From Ectobius pallidus (lineage: Eukaryota > Arthropoda > Insecta > Blattodea > Ectobiidae): a stretch of 64,000 nucleotides of DNA. Positions 11,836-22,020 of the stretch are shown in pieces. Location of the stretch: positions 151,515,769 through 151,579,768 of the forward strand of contig CAXKWD010000007.1 in NCBI GenBank assembly GCA_964059195.1. The letters run 5' to 3'. Position numbers and translations under genes: made by a program. How positions within the stretch are numbered: the first letter of the stretch is position 1; every line of letters starts with the position of its first letter. Under the pieces are notes generated by a model that did not search any database, was not told the DNA's origin, and worked only from the letters and a program-made list of their open reading frames with translations.

Positions 11836-12633
11836 TAGGGTTAGGATGTTTATGACCTAAAACCTGAAAAAAAGGACTGCAAATATGCCTTTAAAATGAC
11901 TAGATATGACTAAAAAATCATAAACATTACCTCATAAAAGAACATATTTTCTAAAAATAAATGTTCCAATTTAAATCATTTCATTAAATTAAACATTACT
12001 TCAATCGGATCACATACATCACATCACATTAATTCAATCGGATAGTTACTTTTTAACAATTTTACAGGTGATTTACAGGTTTGATGATGATGATGATGAT
12101 GATGATGAGTGTTCTGCCCGAAGGCAGGTCTAGACCCGGGACGAAGCCGTGGGGTGATGACCACGACTCGTCCGAGGCGATTCAGGCAAGGATGATACCG
12201 CGGAGATTTGCCATTGCCTCTCGCGGTTACAGGTTTACTTGTGATGAACTTTTAATTTTAAAGAATTTGCTTCTGTTTGCTCGTTTTATCAACTGCAAAT
12301 ATTTTATAGATCCTTACGAAATATGTATTAATTTTAAAATCAAGTTAACCCTAAACATAAACAAAAATTAAATTATATAACTTTCAAATTTAACTCGACC
12401 ACTTAGTGCACATGCCGCATAATTGTTTACCTTTACCGAATTTATAACTGAAATATGATCTTAAATTACAAATATGACCAAGAACATAAAAATGACCAAA
12501 ATATGACTTTATATGCAAAACAAAAAGGGTCGAAATAGGATAACAAGCGTGCAATTCGTGTTTAATTTTTGTTTGCGGCGAGAGAATGGAGATCAGGATA
12601 AAAACATGTCATTTCATGAACATCCGAACTCTG
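11836..12633. mobile_element. hAT element, TAGGGTTCGG family, carrying a nested retroposon
   Basis: The left end is TAGGGTTAGGATGTTTATGA and the right end ATGAACATCCGAACTCTG. Near-identical TSDs lie at 11828-11835 (TTCATAAC) and 12634-12641 (CTCATAAC). A 144-bp (TCA)n-tailed retroposon plus its TSD is nested at 12083-12236. No transposase frame survives. Confidence 0.8.
12083..12226 (-). mobile_element. (TCA)n-tailed retroposon, 5'-truncated copy
   Basis: On the minus strand it ends ..GGGCAGAACACTCATCATCA, the same 3' end as the copies at 18361 and 23037, but it lacks their first ~220 bp. An exact 10-bp TSD, TTACAGGTTT, lies at 12073-12082 and 12227-12236. 5' truncation with a variable-length TSD is the mark of LINE-mediated retrotransposition. 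The run of Met codons on the plus strand is only the reversed tail. Confidence 0.85.
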
Positions 12634-12641
12634 CTCATAAC

Positions 12642-13044
12642 ATATCAGTAGGCCTACCCAGGGCCTGCTGAAAAACTAGGGACTAAAAAAAGGACTTTTA
12701 TAGAAATCCCAATTTTTAAATAAGTTAGATTTTGCAATTACTGCAAGGGAAAATAAATAGGCCTACGTGAATTTGTGCATTTTAAGAAAAGACATAATAA
12801 AAAGAAACTTATACAACGCACTGAAATTAACAATGTGTATATCGCTTGTCTTTGTAACTCGAAAATTTTCCTCCTCGCCGTCGCAGGAAGTGAAAAGTGA
12901 GCCGTACTTTGAAATCTGCATCTAATCCATTGTCGTTTCAACTTTAACAAGTTGCCGACCAACGACAGAGAAGTAGCCTATATTACAGGAACAAATTCGT
13001 GACACTCGAGTTTAATTATTTTTGTAGATCGGAAGTAAATTGAG
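12642..13044. other. stretch without supported genes
   Basis: A minus-strand frame over 12738-12962 has no recognisable domain. No TIR or TSD was found here. Confidence 0.4.
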
Positions 13045-13046
13045 TA

Positions 13047-14315
13047 GGGTAAGGTGGTACATTTTCGAACATGGTACAATTCTGAACGGACTAAGATTTT
13101 TATCCATTTTGGGGTTTCAAATGTTAGCCAACCTCTTTTTAAAAATATAGCGTCCATACTGATTGTTTTGTTGATCTGTATCCGCGAGAATGATGTTCCG
13201 AGTTGTCTCATTCGGCCATAAAAAATTATTTTCCAACCGAAGGTAAGAACGCCATGCTTGAAAAATGGCACGTTATAAAATTGCTTATAATTCCACGTTG
13301 TGTTACTGGAATATATTTTTGAGGACCAATTTTTAACTCATACCAACAAATAGCGTAGTCTTTAATACGTAAGTCATTGGCACAACAATGGGCATTCGTG
13401 AGCGGAATTTCAACAATGTAGTAATTTACAAAAACTAGCTCGAGGTACAAATTCGAACAAATTTTAGGTACAATTTCGAACAGTACTTTAACCCGCTATT
13501 GCTTGCTTAAGACTTGCATGGAAAAGCTGTTTTGCTGTCACAGCATTCTGCATGTTTATTATTATTAACTGTGCAAGTCAAATATAAAAGGGTGGTATTC
13601 ATATATCTCTCAACAGTGGTATTATTTCAACGAAGAGGACTTCCTCTGTAATGTTATTTCATCTCAGCATTTATGCAATACACAATAGCATGCAGCTGTT
13701 AAGTATTTTTATTATTGCTCTTGATGTTATAACAGACCGTCTGTATGGTCTAGTGGTTCCTGACTACGGACCCTCAAGTCTGGGTTCGATCACCGGTACC
13801 TCCTCGGATTTTTCTGAGGTAGGGTGATCTGGAACGGGGTGCATTCAGCCTCTTGACACCAACAAAAGAGCTAATTCATAAAGAAGTAGCGGCTCCGGTT
13901 CAGTAAGCCATCAATAACTGTCGTAGGAGTCGGCATGCTGACCACATGCCCCAATCCGGCCATCTGCCTATTTAAAACGTGACACATCATTATTACGCTC
14001 ATATTACTGATAAATAATAATAACAGAAAATAATATTTGGAAGAAAGCACTTTGTTCGTTGAAAATGCCACTGTTCGAAATAGTACCCACTGGTGTTTAG
14101 AATTGTACCTACTGCGGTACATTTTCGAACGATATTCTGGAAATGAAAGATCGATTGCCATGACCAATATTGCAGCTGTATGACTTTGATATTTTTGTGA
14201 AGGGTCAACTACATTGCCAACTTTGTGAATACAATACAGTTGAACTTGTCTTATGTTTATTGTGTTCATAAAATAAGAATATTTGTTAAGTGTTCGAAAA
14301 TGTACCACCTTACCC
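13047..14315. mobile_element. TA-flanked DNA transposon, GGGTAAGGTGGTACA family
   Basis: The left end is GGGTAAGGTGGTACATTTTC and the right end its complement, GAAAATGTACCACCTTACCC, each bordered by TA (13045-13046 and 14316-14317). The motif ggtaca..ttcgaac recurs several times inside, for example near 13442-13484 and 14045-14135. The TA target points to the Tc1/mariner/pogo superfamily. Minus-strand frames inside are short and not recognisable as transposase. A SINE is nested at 13737. Confidence 0.8.
13737..13972 (+). repeat. tRNA-derived SINE, family S3, copy 1 (nested)
   Basis: The head contains tggtctagtggttcc (A box) and gggttcgatcac (B box), followed by the family body cggatttttctgaggtaggg and ggcatgctgaccacatgcc. 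It lies inside the TA-flanked transposon 13047-14315. Compared with the copy at 39576 it is shorter and lacks the TTTAG-rich tail. Ends are approximate. Confidence 0.75.
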
Positions 14316-14835
14316 TAAAGGTAAAGTGATTCCTATACATGCCATGGAGGCCCAGAGGGTTCCAGGAAGTTGAGGCTCCCAGATTTTGGACATTCGGCAC
14401 ATGAAGGTGGTAAGGTTGTCAGCCTTTACCCCCAGGATTGCTCCTGGTCCTCATTTCTGTTAGAGGCTGAGTCGACCCCAGGGCCATAGTGCCACCAGAA
14501 GGATTAGGCTAATTGAAAAATCTCAACGACAGTAAATTGAGTGGTATATTGAATAATTGTATCATTAAAGAGTAAATATCTAAAATGTTTATTCTATTTT
14601 TCGAGTGCCGATATAAAAAATAGTTGCTTGTTTATTTAAAAAAAAAACTACAGTAACAGTGTAAAAATTATGGGCTAATACAATTTTCCGTTTTAATAAG
14701 TTAATAGTGTTCATTATTATGTTTTACTAAGACGGCTAAAATAGTTTGTATAAAGCCTTAAAAGAGCAATCCCACGAAAATAGAAGGCTAAAATACCTTT
14801 TATAAAAGCCTAAAAATCCGTGGCTTACTAATGAT

Positions 14836-15415
14836 TAGGGTTCAGATGTTCGTGACCTAAAAAAGTGGAAAATATAACTGAAAATATGCCCTTCAAATAT
14901 GTCCAAATAAAATAACTCTTTTTTAAACAAATGTCCCAATTCATTAATTCAATCAGATAATAAATTTTAACAATTTTGGTGATTTACAGTTTTACTTCTA
15001 TTTTTAAAGAATTTTGCTCGCTTCATAAGCTCCAGATACTCGTAATATTTTGTAGATTTTGCATGTCCCTACAAAATATGAACAATTGCATTAATTTTAA
15101 AAATTAAGTTACCTATTAATTTGGCATAAACATTAAATTAATGAAATAAATTTAACATTTAACTCGACCATGTAGGCTATTACATACACTGTATAATTGT
15201 GCTCCTTTGCCGAATTTATAACTGAAATATGACGTTAAATTACAAATATGACCAAAATATGACCATGATCACAATAATGAGCAAAATATGACTTTATGTT
15301 CAAAATAAATACGGTCCGATTACGATAACAAATGTGCAAATCGTGTATAATTTGTGTTTGCGCCAGAATGGAGGTCAGGATAAAAATATGACATGTCATA
15401 AAAATCCGGGGCTTA
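14836..15415. mobile_element. hAT element, TAGGGTTCGG family
   Basis: It starts TAGGGTTCAGATGTTCGTGA and ends in a decayed TIR, AAAATCCGGGGCTTA, after the family signature atgacatgtcat. Flanking octamers (CTAATGAT and GGAATGAA) do not match, so the TSD has decayed or the right end was altered. The next hAT element begins 9 bp further on. Confidence 0.65.
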
Positions 15416-15423
15416 GGAATGAA

Positions 15424-16819
15424 TAGACCCGGGATTTCAGGCTCTAAAAAAATTAGTTTAGGCACCTAAAATAGGCTTTTAAAACAAGAAAATAGGCTTT
15501 CAAAAGAGAAAATAAGCACTTAAAATATGCTTTAAAAATGTGTAAATAGATAGAAAATAGAATTTAAAATATTAAATATATACTTGAACTGTAACATGGT
15601 CTTTTTTTTACTGCAAGAAACGTGGTATACCTACAGAATTAGCTGCAAAATTAGGCATCACGAACTAGATTCACTTAAACAGATGTTCTTTCACTGATGA
15701 CTTGACACAGTAGTCCTTCCTCCTTAATCCTCCCCCACCCCCAGTCAGCTTTCCTTTAGCGACAATTATTTGGAGATTCCTTTAGCGACAATTGTTTGGG
15801 ATAATCAAGTTTATGTGCAAACCCCACCTCTGCTGTTCTGCTTTTCATTGAGGGATGTCCTTTATAAGATTGTAAAAATGACAGAAGTTGAATTTTAGTT
15901 TAAATGTAAGTTACAAAATAGGCATTTTAGACACTAAAACAGTAAAATAGGCTCTAAAGGTCCAAATAGGCATTTTAGGGCGCTATAAAACTCTATAAAT
16001 GTAGGTGATTTATCATGAAACGCCAACATCTACTCTTATACAATTCAACGGCCCTAAATAGCGTGCTTGCTCGCCCGCTTCGTGAGACATCGGGTATACT
16101 CGGCGATGTTCGTCTCTCGCAGTCTAAACTTTCATGACGACTACAAAATTAGGAAGGAAAACCGTTTCTTTATTATATAAGGCCTAAGTGAAATGAACAC
16201 AATGAACAAATATTCTAATTTTATTTTTACTTACAATTTTCATAGCTCTGAACCACAAACATTTTTAATAATCTACCAGTGTAATTTTCTTAAAAATCCT
16301 GGAGTCAATGAATAATGGCGGGCGAAGCCGGGGGCAACAGCTGTAAAATATTGATGGTTTTATCTCTTGAAATATCGCTGATAATAATAATCCAAACAAA
16401 CCATTCCTTCCCTTGAAACATTATATAATTTCTGAAAATTACACTGAATTGATAAAATAAAATTCACATCATATTCATGTCAATAAACAGCTGAGAAACA
16501 ATACGTATTATGTGTTCACAGGTTCTTTGGAACTGCATAATCGATTCTGATATAGTTTTCCCAGGGGGCGCTTTCATGTCGTGGAATGTACTCTAAAGCA
16601 GGAATTTTAGCTGTTTCATTAATTATTAATGGCTTAGTTTATGAATGATTCGCGTGCAAGTGTTAATAAATATAATGCTTTTAATAATTATTATACTCTT
16701 AATTTTTAATTTTTAAAAGAATTATCGTGGCGAAGCCACGGGCACCTCCTAGTAGACAACAATTTTCATGTTATTTCATAAGGAACAAAAATGGCATATG
16801 CCTTAAAATCCCAGGTCTA
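15424..16819. mobile_element. hAT element, TAGACCTGGGATTT family, with nested Helitron
   Basis: The left end is TAGACCCGGGATTTCAGG and the right end AAAATCCCAGGTCTA. Imperfect TSDs GGAATGAA and ATAATGAA (6/8) flank it. Full-length relatives are at 49259-49897 and 55435-56101. The 724-bp Helitron at 16029-16752 interrupts it, leaving about 670 bp of hAT sequence, close to the 667 bp of the 55435 copy. Confidence 0.8.
16029..16752 (+). mobile_element. Helitron (non-autonomous), TCTACTCTTATACAA family, copy 1
   Basis: The 5' end is TCTACTCTTATACAATTC preceded by A. The 3' end is a hairpin region, gtggcgaagccac, then GGGCACCTCCTAG followed by T. Removing it restores alignment of the flanking hAT sequence with the 55435 and 49259 copies. 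A second copy of the family is at 42166-43222. No coding was seen. Confidence 0.85.
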
Positions 16820-16835
16820 ATAATGAAGTACTCAC

Positions 16836-17050
16836 CCAATATTGTAGCCGCTGCGCTCACAGCTGTGTTTGGAGTGGTACTGTGGACCGCATACAGGGGG
16901 AGTTGCTGTTTCAACACTTGCTGGGAGGGGACAATCCACCTCGGCCACTCGTCTCTCAGGCCCTTCGCAGGCTTCCACCAGTCACAACTTGTTAGCCCCT
17001 CATTGGTTGCCTGCTTCAGCTCTATCACTGGTCCGAATTCAATGATCCTT
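16836..17050 (-). CDS. doubtful isolated exon
   Basis: A GC-richer patch is open on the minus strand, reading ..EWPRWIVPSQQVLKQQLPL.. and ending at a GTGAGT splice-donor match (plus 16830-16835). A pyrimidine-rich CAAAG could be the acceptor near 17050. The plus strand is open here too (MKYSPNIVAAALTAVFGVVL..), so the strand is uncertain. No family is recognised. It could be a gene exon, a captured fragment or a decayed TE. Confidence 0.25.
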
Positions 17051-17343
17051 TGGTGCAAGAAGCAAACTAACTACCTGTCTTTAAAGTTGCCGGGTTTCGA
17101 CACCAAGACTTTCGATGTGTTCGCTGTTTGAAAATAGATCCGAATCAATCCTACAGTATGGAAAGTAGTTTTGGGGCTTCTGCGAAAGACTAATTTTGGA
17201 CGAAAAAATCACTCGAATAATAAACATTTTTAGGAGAATGATCTTAAAGTAGGAGAATTTAGCCTATCATAACGAGAGGTCCGGATTTTATCGATAAATT
17301 CACTCTTGATAAAAACCGAACCTCGAAATATATTTATTATGAC

Positions 17344-18093
17344 TAGACTTCGGATTTTAGGCAAAAATCTATTTTAATCCTTAAGTGATATATGGACGAA
17401 AACTTGTATATGCATGTTTCATAAGTGACTATACCTAAAACTGATACTTTTATAGGACCTAAAACAGCCTATTTTTACGTTAGAGCCAAATGTTGCCTTT
17501 TTGCTTGTTTTTCCTCTAAAGTTCAAAATAGGCCTAAGTTATTTTTTGTTATAAATTCTAGCATTTATTTTCAGTGCGTACTACATTTTTAGCTCGGAAT
17601 GTGCAGTACATGACACACATTTGTGACGTGGTTAAATAGTAAGAAATGTTTACTCTTCAGTAGAAAAATTCCTTGCAAATCCCACGAAAATGTAGTGTTT
17701 TTCTCCTGACTCCCACATCCAGGAAAAAAAAAAAAAACTTAGTTCTCTGAATCACTGAGGGATACAAGGGGTTGAATATGCTAGCGTCTGTAGCTTCTGG
17801 GCGCAGGGATTAGGTTTTCACTGTTATGGCAGTAATACAAGCCCTAGTAGGCCCTAATAGGCCAATATAATTGTGTACCATCGGCCTATATCTGTGTTTT
17901 ATCGTGATTATTGATTAATGGTGATTTCAATAAATATAATATTCTGCATTGCAATTGAAATATTTCAGGAAATTGGCAACTTAACGATTTTATAAGAGAC
18001 TATTTTACGATTTTTAGAACCTATTTTCCAATTTTTAGAGCCTATTTTAGGTACCTAAAACAGCTTTTTAGCGACCTAAAAGTCCGAAGTCTA
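17344..18093. mobile_element. hAT element, TAGACTTCGGATTTTAGG family, copy 1
   Basis: It starts TAGACTTCGGATTTTAGG and ends CTAAAAGTCCGAAGTCTA. TSDs are ATTATGAC (17336-17343) and ATTATGAT (18094-18101), 7 of 8 identical. At 750 bp it is collinear in opposite orientation with 24102-24853. No transposase frame was found. Confidence 0.9.
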
Positions 18094-18360
18094 ATTATGA
18101 TTATTTAGAGAATAAAAAGATGGAATCATTGACATCATACTTGCTTCTGTTCTTCTGTTCATACTAAATAGCCTATTCTTTTTCTTCGACCATACTACAG
18201 TAGCATATTAGCATACATATGACGTAGCGGTAGCATAATTATATCCATTTCGAAACAGATTTTCATTATAACACAGGTGTAGTATCAATTAGTATTTTTA
18301 TGGAACACGAAACGATCTTGAAACCTTGAAAACTGCAAATCAAACTGGTAATAAAATAAG

Positions 18361-18740
18361 GCTGCAAATGGTAATTGTTATTAACGGGGAGGAGACCATT
18401 TAATTCCCTCTTATCGAGAGCTTAAAGGAAGCGACCCGGACAGTTACCTAACGTCCCATCCTTACCTTCACGTGGTGCAGCTGTTAGTAGTCATGCTCAG
18501 CATGACGAACTAAAAAGAGGGGCTACTCACCTATTAATTACTTAAAGCGCTGGTCAGCTTGGTGAGTTTATGACCGAATCTAGTATCATTCCCATCCCGC
18601 GAGAGGCAATGGCAAATCTCCGCGGTATCATCCTTGCCTGAATCACCTCAGACGAGTCGTGGTCATCACCCCATGGCTTCGTCCAGGGTCTGGACCTGCC
18701 TTCGGGCAGAACACTCATCATCATCATCATCATCATCATC
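18361..18740 (+). mobile_element. (TCA)n-tailed retroposon, full-length copy 1
   Basis: The element runs from gctgcaaatggtaattg to a (CAT)n tail and is flanked by an exact 11-bp TSD, AATAAAATAAG, at 18350-18360 and 18741-18751. The body is GC-rich and has no clear A or B box, so it is not an obvious tRNA-type SINE. It may be the 3' end of an unknown LINE or a distinct SINE class. A copy at 23037-23398 is nearly identical. Confidence 0.85.
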
Positions 18741-19041
18741 AATAAAATAAGATTAATTCTCTGCGTATTAATTTTAGTATTAGGCTACACCAAATTGAGT
18801 TCATTTCGTATTCTAAAAATCCGTTCGTTTCAAGAAAACGGCCAATGACATTCTTCGTCTTATGCCAAACAAGGCGCCTGTAGGATGACGATGATAATGA
18901 CGACCAGGGAGGGCCCTATTTCATAGAACTTGCATTAGAACTCATAATATTATTCAATAGTTATAAAAATCTTGTTTCACAGAGATATGAACACTGCTCG
19001 TAAAATCTCTTCTCTAATATTATTAGTTTATTAGTCAGCTG

Positions 19042-19903
19042 CAATGGCGCCAACTTTTGAACAAAATTGGGTGGGCTCAAAGATTTTCAAATTTTCACAC
19101 TCTCGCCCCTTTGATTCATGGAAAGGACTTGTATGATAATTCGGATAAATATAGAATTCTGTAAGAAACGACGTCTTTGTTTGTAATAATTAGCAACAAT
19201 CAATGTAATTCAACTGCCAGAAAAATAATTGTGTAACATGGTTTACAGAAATCCTTTAAAATTAATAATGCTGTATTATAAACTTTGTTTTAGGTAACTA
19301 CTAAATAAAATAATTATATAACACGGCGTGTTCCAAAATGTGTTTCTCCTCACTGGAATAAACTACCTTCTTCGTCTTTCCTTAGACCAGGAGCCTATTC
19401 CCCCCAATCACACTATCTTTGGTTAATTGTCCCTTTATGACTTTTTTAATTAATTCATTCTACATGTTCCATCCACTCTTTCTTTTTGACCAGTCGCCAA
19501 TGTCCACACTTTGTCTTATATCACAATTTTTTGCATTGTCTATTAATGGCCTTCCTGTGATTTTTTCTCACAAGTATCGTCTAATTTCTAAATCTAGTTT
19601 TCTGCGCTCTCCTTAAGTAAGTTATACAGTCTTTAGTACAGCGTTGGCTGTGGAAAACTGCACTGACAGACGTAAAAAATGCAATGAATTGTGGAACGAT
19701 TTCAAATTATCGTGAGGGAATTGGAACAAGAGAAGATCGTATTACGCTAGGCTATATATCCACAATAGTCTGATTTTTCGATTTACAGCGATTCAACAAA
19801 TACACAGAATTTTTAGTAATAGCAACAAATAATTATGATAATAATACCGGCAAATTATTGGGTGGGCTTTAGCCCCACGGGCCCATATAAGTTGGCGCCA
19901 CTG
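19042..19903. mobile_element. hAT element, CARTGGCGCCAACTT family
   Basis: The left end CAATGGCGCCAACTT pairs with the right end AAGTTGGCGCCACTG. An exact 8-bp TSD, GTCAGCTG, lies at 19034-19041 and 19904-19911. The subterminal gggtgggct motif is inverted at the other end. It is 862 bp; the reading frame at 19419-19616 is not recognisable. Confidence 0.9.
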
Positions 19904-20397
19904 GTCAGCTGATTGATTTAGACTTAGAGGTTAGCCTATGTCTGGATTGTTGTTTGTGTTTTTTCCCTTCTTAGTCTTTTTGTCAATATTATTTCAAAGC
20001 AGCACGGCCTACATGTAGGCCTATCTTCATAAAGGTAACAACTAATAACTTGTTCTAAGAAAAGAATAAATCTGCCAGGCACTTATAATAGCAGTAGGCT
20101 TAAATCTAACCTCAAATCCTAAATACTTATGACAAAATTCCTTTGATAGCATATGTAAGCTTTTTTAAATTGATTATTAAAAAATCCTGTGATTTTAAGA
20201 AGATGAAATATGAATTACGTGGGTTTGAGAATAACTTATTATTATCCCAAATAAGTTACAGAAAAACACCTAATAGCCTATTATCAGCAAATTTTATTAG
20301 TTCTGCAGTCTATGAAACGGTTTACTACCAATATTAACAATATTAACAATATTTACTAATAATTTAGGGTCATGAACTCGTATTGAAAATTATTAGA

Positions 20398-20500
20398 AAC
20401 TATGAGAATATTATAGGAGAAAAATTCCTCCGGCACTGGGACTTGAACCCAGGACCTTTGGCTATTCGCGCCAATGCTCTACCAACTGAGCTAAGCCGGA
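20398..20500 (-). repeat. tRNA-derived SINE, family S4, with an intact cloverleaf head
   Basis: Bases 20429-20500 fold on the minus strand as a 72-nt cloverleaf: acceptor TCCGGC/GCCGGA, anticodon stem TTGGC/GCCAA, T arm CTGGG-TTCAAGT-CCCAG. The loop GCGAATA has C instead of the nearly universal U33. The adjoining ggaatttttctcctataat body and a second partial copy at 20887 show that it is a SINE head, not a functional tRNA gene. Pol III boxes are intact. Confidence 0.65.
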
Positions 20501-20662
20501 GCTCAATTCACAGCGCCAGATGGAACTTCTCTCCCATGACTGATTGCCCTAATGGTCTACCTCACAGACAGACAAGTTATGTCATATGCAGTACTGTGAG
20601 GCACACTAAGAAGTGATTTTTGTGACCGGGCTCCCACTGTTATTGTACAGTTAACATTCAAG

Positions 20663-20725
20663 ACAGATATATAAGCATTCATGAGCCACAGATTATTGTC
20701 TCTGTTGGACACTACATGAGAATAA
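20663..20725 (+). repeat. left arm of a complex inverted repeat
   Basis: The sequence agatatataagcattcatga through ctctgttggacactacatgagaata recurs inverted in two pieces: 20948-20977 (tattctcatgtagtgtccaa) and 21619-21660 (acagagacaataatctgtgg..). The hAT insertion at 20978 and LINE-like DNA separate the right-hand pieces. Confidence 0.6.
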
Positions 20726-20747
20726 GTTATTATAGAATATTATAGTA

Positions 20748-20886
20748 TGTTGGTTGCATCCAAAGTTGACAGTCTCCTTACGCTATTTTTACAATGAGGA
20801 ATTTGTTACAGACAAAAATCCTACTTACAAATCCAAGATACATGTGCGATGATAATTGTATCTAGATACTAATCCCAGGTACATAT
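20748..20886 (+). repeat. 139-bp direct repeat, copy 1
   Basis: The segment tatgttggttgcatccaaag..cccaggtacatat recurs almost identically at 21880-22020 in direct orientation, 1.13 kb away; the difference I see is ttacag versus ttgcag. Such identity in decayed surroundings suggests a recent local duplication or arrival with a mobile element. Confidence 0.8.
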
Positions 20887-20969
20887 GGTAGAGCATTGGC
20901 GCGAATAGCCAAAGGTCCTGTTCAAGTCCCAGTGCCGGAGGAATTTTTCTCCTATAATATTCTCATGTA
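20887..20969 (+). repeat. tRNA-derived SINE S4, 5'-truncated copy
   Basis: It starts in the D arm (ggtagagcattggcgcgaat), shows a 4-base loss in the T arm (ggtcctgttcaagtccc), and continues into the same gccggaggaatttttctcct body as the 20398 copy, in inverted orientation. Confidence 0.7.
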
Positions 20970-20977
20970 GTGTCCAA

Positions 20978-21370
20978 CATAGGCGTAGCGAGGGGGGGGG
21001 GGGTTTTGGGGGTTTGAACCCCCCCCCCCCCATTGATTAAAAAAAGGAAAATTCTATAATTTTTTTAAGTCTGCCCATAAATTGCTTAATACAAGTATAA
21101 AGCGTGGGAAGCTTAAAACTCGTTATTTTGCGTCTTAATTTTTAAAATTTTCCGGGGAAGGACCCCCGGAAGCTTAAAACTTGTTATTTTGCATCTTAAT
21201 TTTTAAAATTTTCCGTGGGAGAACCCCCGGAAGCTTAAAACTCGTTATTTTGCATCTTAATTTTTAAAATTTTCCGGGGGAGGGCCCCCGGACCCCCCTC
21301 TCCTTCCATACTCGCCAGACCCCGCGGATGTTATAACCCCCCCCATATGGTCGGCCTGGCTACCCCTATG
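20978..21370 (+). mobile_element. hAT MITE, CATAGGCGTA family, copy 1
   Basis: The left end CATAGGCGTAGCGAGG pairs with GGCTACCCCTATG at the right. An exact 8-bp TSD, GTGTCCAA, lies at 20970-20977 and 21371-21378. A G-run/C-run stem follows the left end. Inside, a block of about 62 bp (aagcttaaaac..gttattttgc..ttaatttttaaaattttcc) repeats three times in tandem. No coding. Other copies are at 42242, 58687 and 58759. Confidence 0.93.
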
Positions 21371-21387
21371 GTGTCCAACAGTGTATC

Positions 21388-21618
21388 TTAATGTATCTTA
21401 ATTATTCAAGTATATATGTTCTAATTTTTTCTTTGTATTTAATGTTCGTTTCTTGTATTCATGTAGGCCTATATCAGTTCTTTTTTAAATTTATTTTCAA
21501 TCATTATTATTGTTAACATTATGTATTTCATGTTTTTGCCCTGGCTGAGTGGTAGAGAAGGCCTTATGGCCTTAACTCCGCCAGGTTAAATAAATAAATA
21601 AATAAATAAAATAAATAA
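21388..21618 (+). repeat. LINE/SINE 3' end with (TAAA)n tail
   Basis: The 3' end has gccctggctgagtggtagag, the short palindrome ggccttatggcc and a gttaaataaataaataaa tail. This terminal module resembles 3' ends of insect retroposons as I recall them. The 5' boundary is uncertain. Confidence 0.5.
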
Positions 21619-21879
21619 ACAGAGACAATAATCTGTGGCTCATGAATGCTTATATATCTGATTAGAAACTATTCTTATGAAACAGAAAACTAATACTAGT
21701 AACTAATATTATTATGTATTTGCTAATAACATGAGTATAAACGTTCTATGAAACAGGGCTCTGATGATCCCAAATGCCTAAAGTTACCCGTTAGAAGAAG
21801 TCTGTAGTATGAATCGATGCAACAGAGTAAATAAACCAATGATTGGAGCCTAATGTAGGCAGCCCAACTATCAAGACAG

Positions 21880-22020
21880 TATGTTGGTTGCATCCAAAGT
21901 TGACAGTCTCCTTACGCTATTTTTACAATGAGGAATTTGTTGCAGACAAAAATCCTACTTACAAATCCAAGATACATGTGCGATGATAATTGTATCTAGA
22001 TACTAATCCCAGGTACATAT
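21880..22020 (+). repeat. 139-bp direct repeat, copy 2
   Basis: It is nearly identical to 20748-20886, but continues into unrelated sequence (tcctaaaacaagtatcc) instead of the S4 SINE fragment. Confidence 0.8.

Noticed and set aside
12081..12371. Frames starting with long methionine runs (also 18554-18742 and 23032-23214)
   Set aside because: They are the reversed (TCA)n tail and body of the retroposon family; three TSD-flanked copies explain them fully.
13871..14308. 145-residue minus-strand frame
   Set aside because: It crosses the S3 SINE and the TIR of the TA-flanked element, and no transposase motif is recognisable.
20429..20500. Functional tRNA gene
   Set aside because: The loop lacks U33, a truncated second copy lies nearby and the flank is a SINE body, so it is treated as a SINE head.
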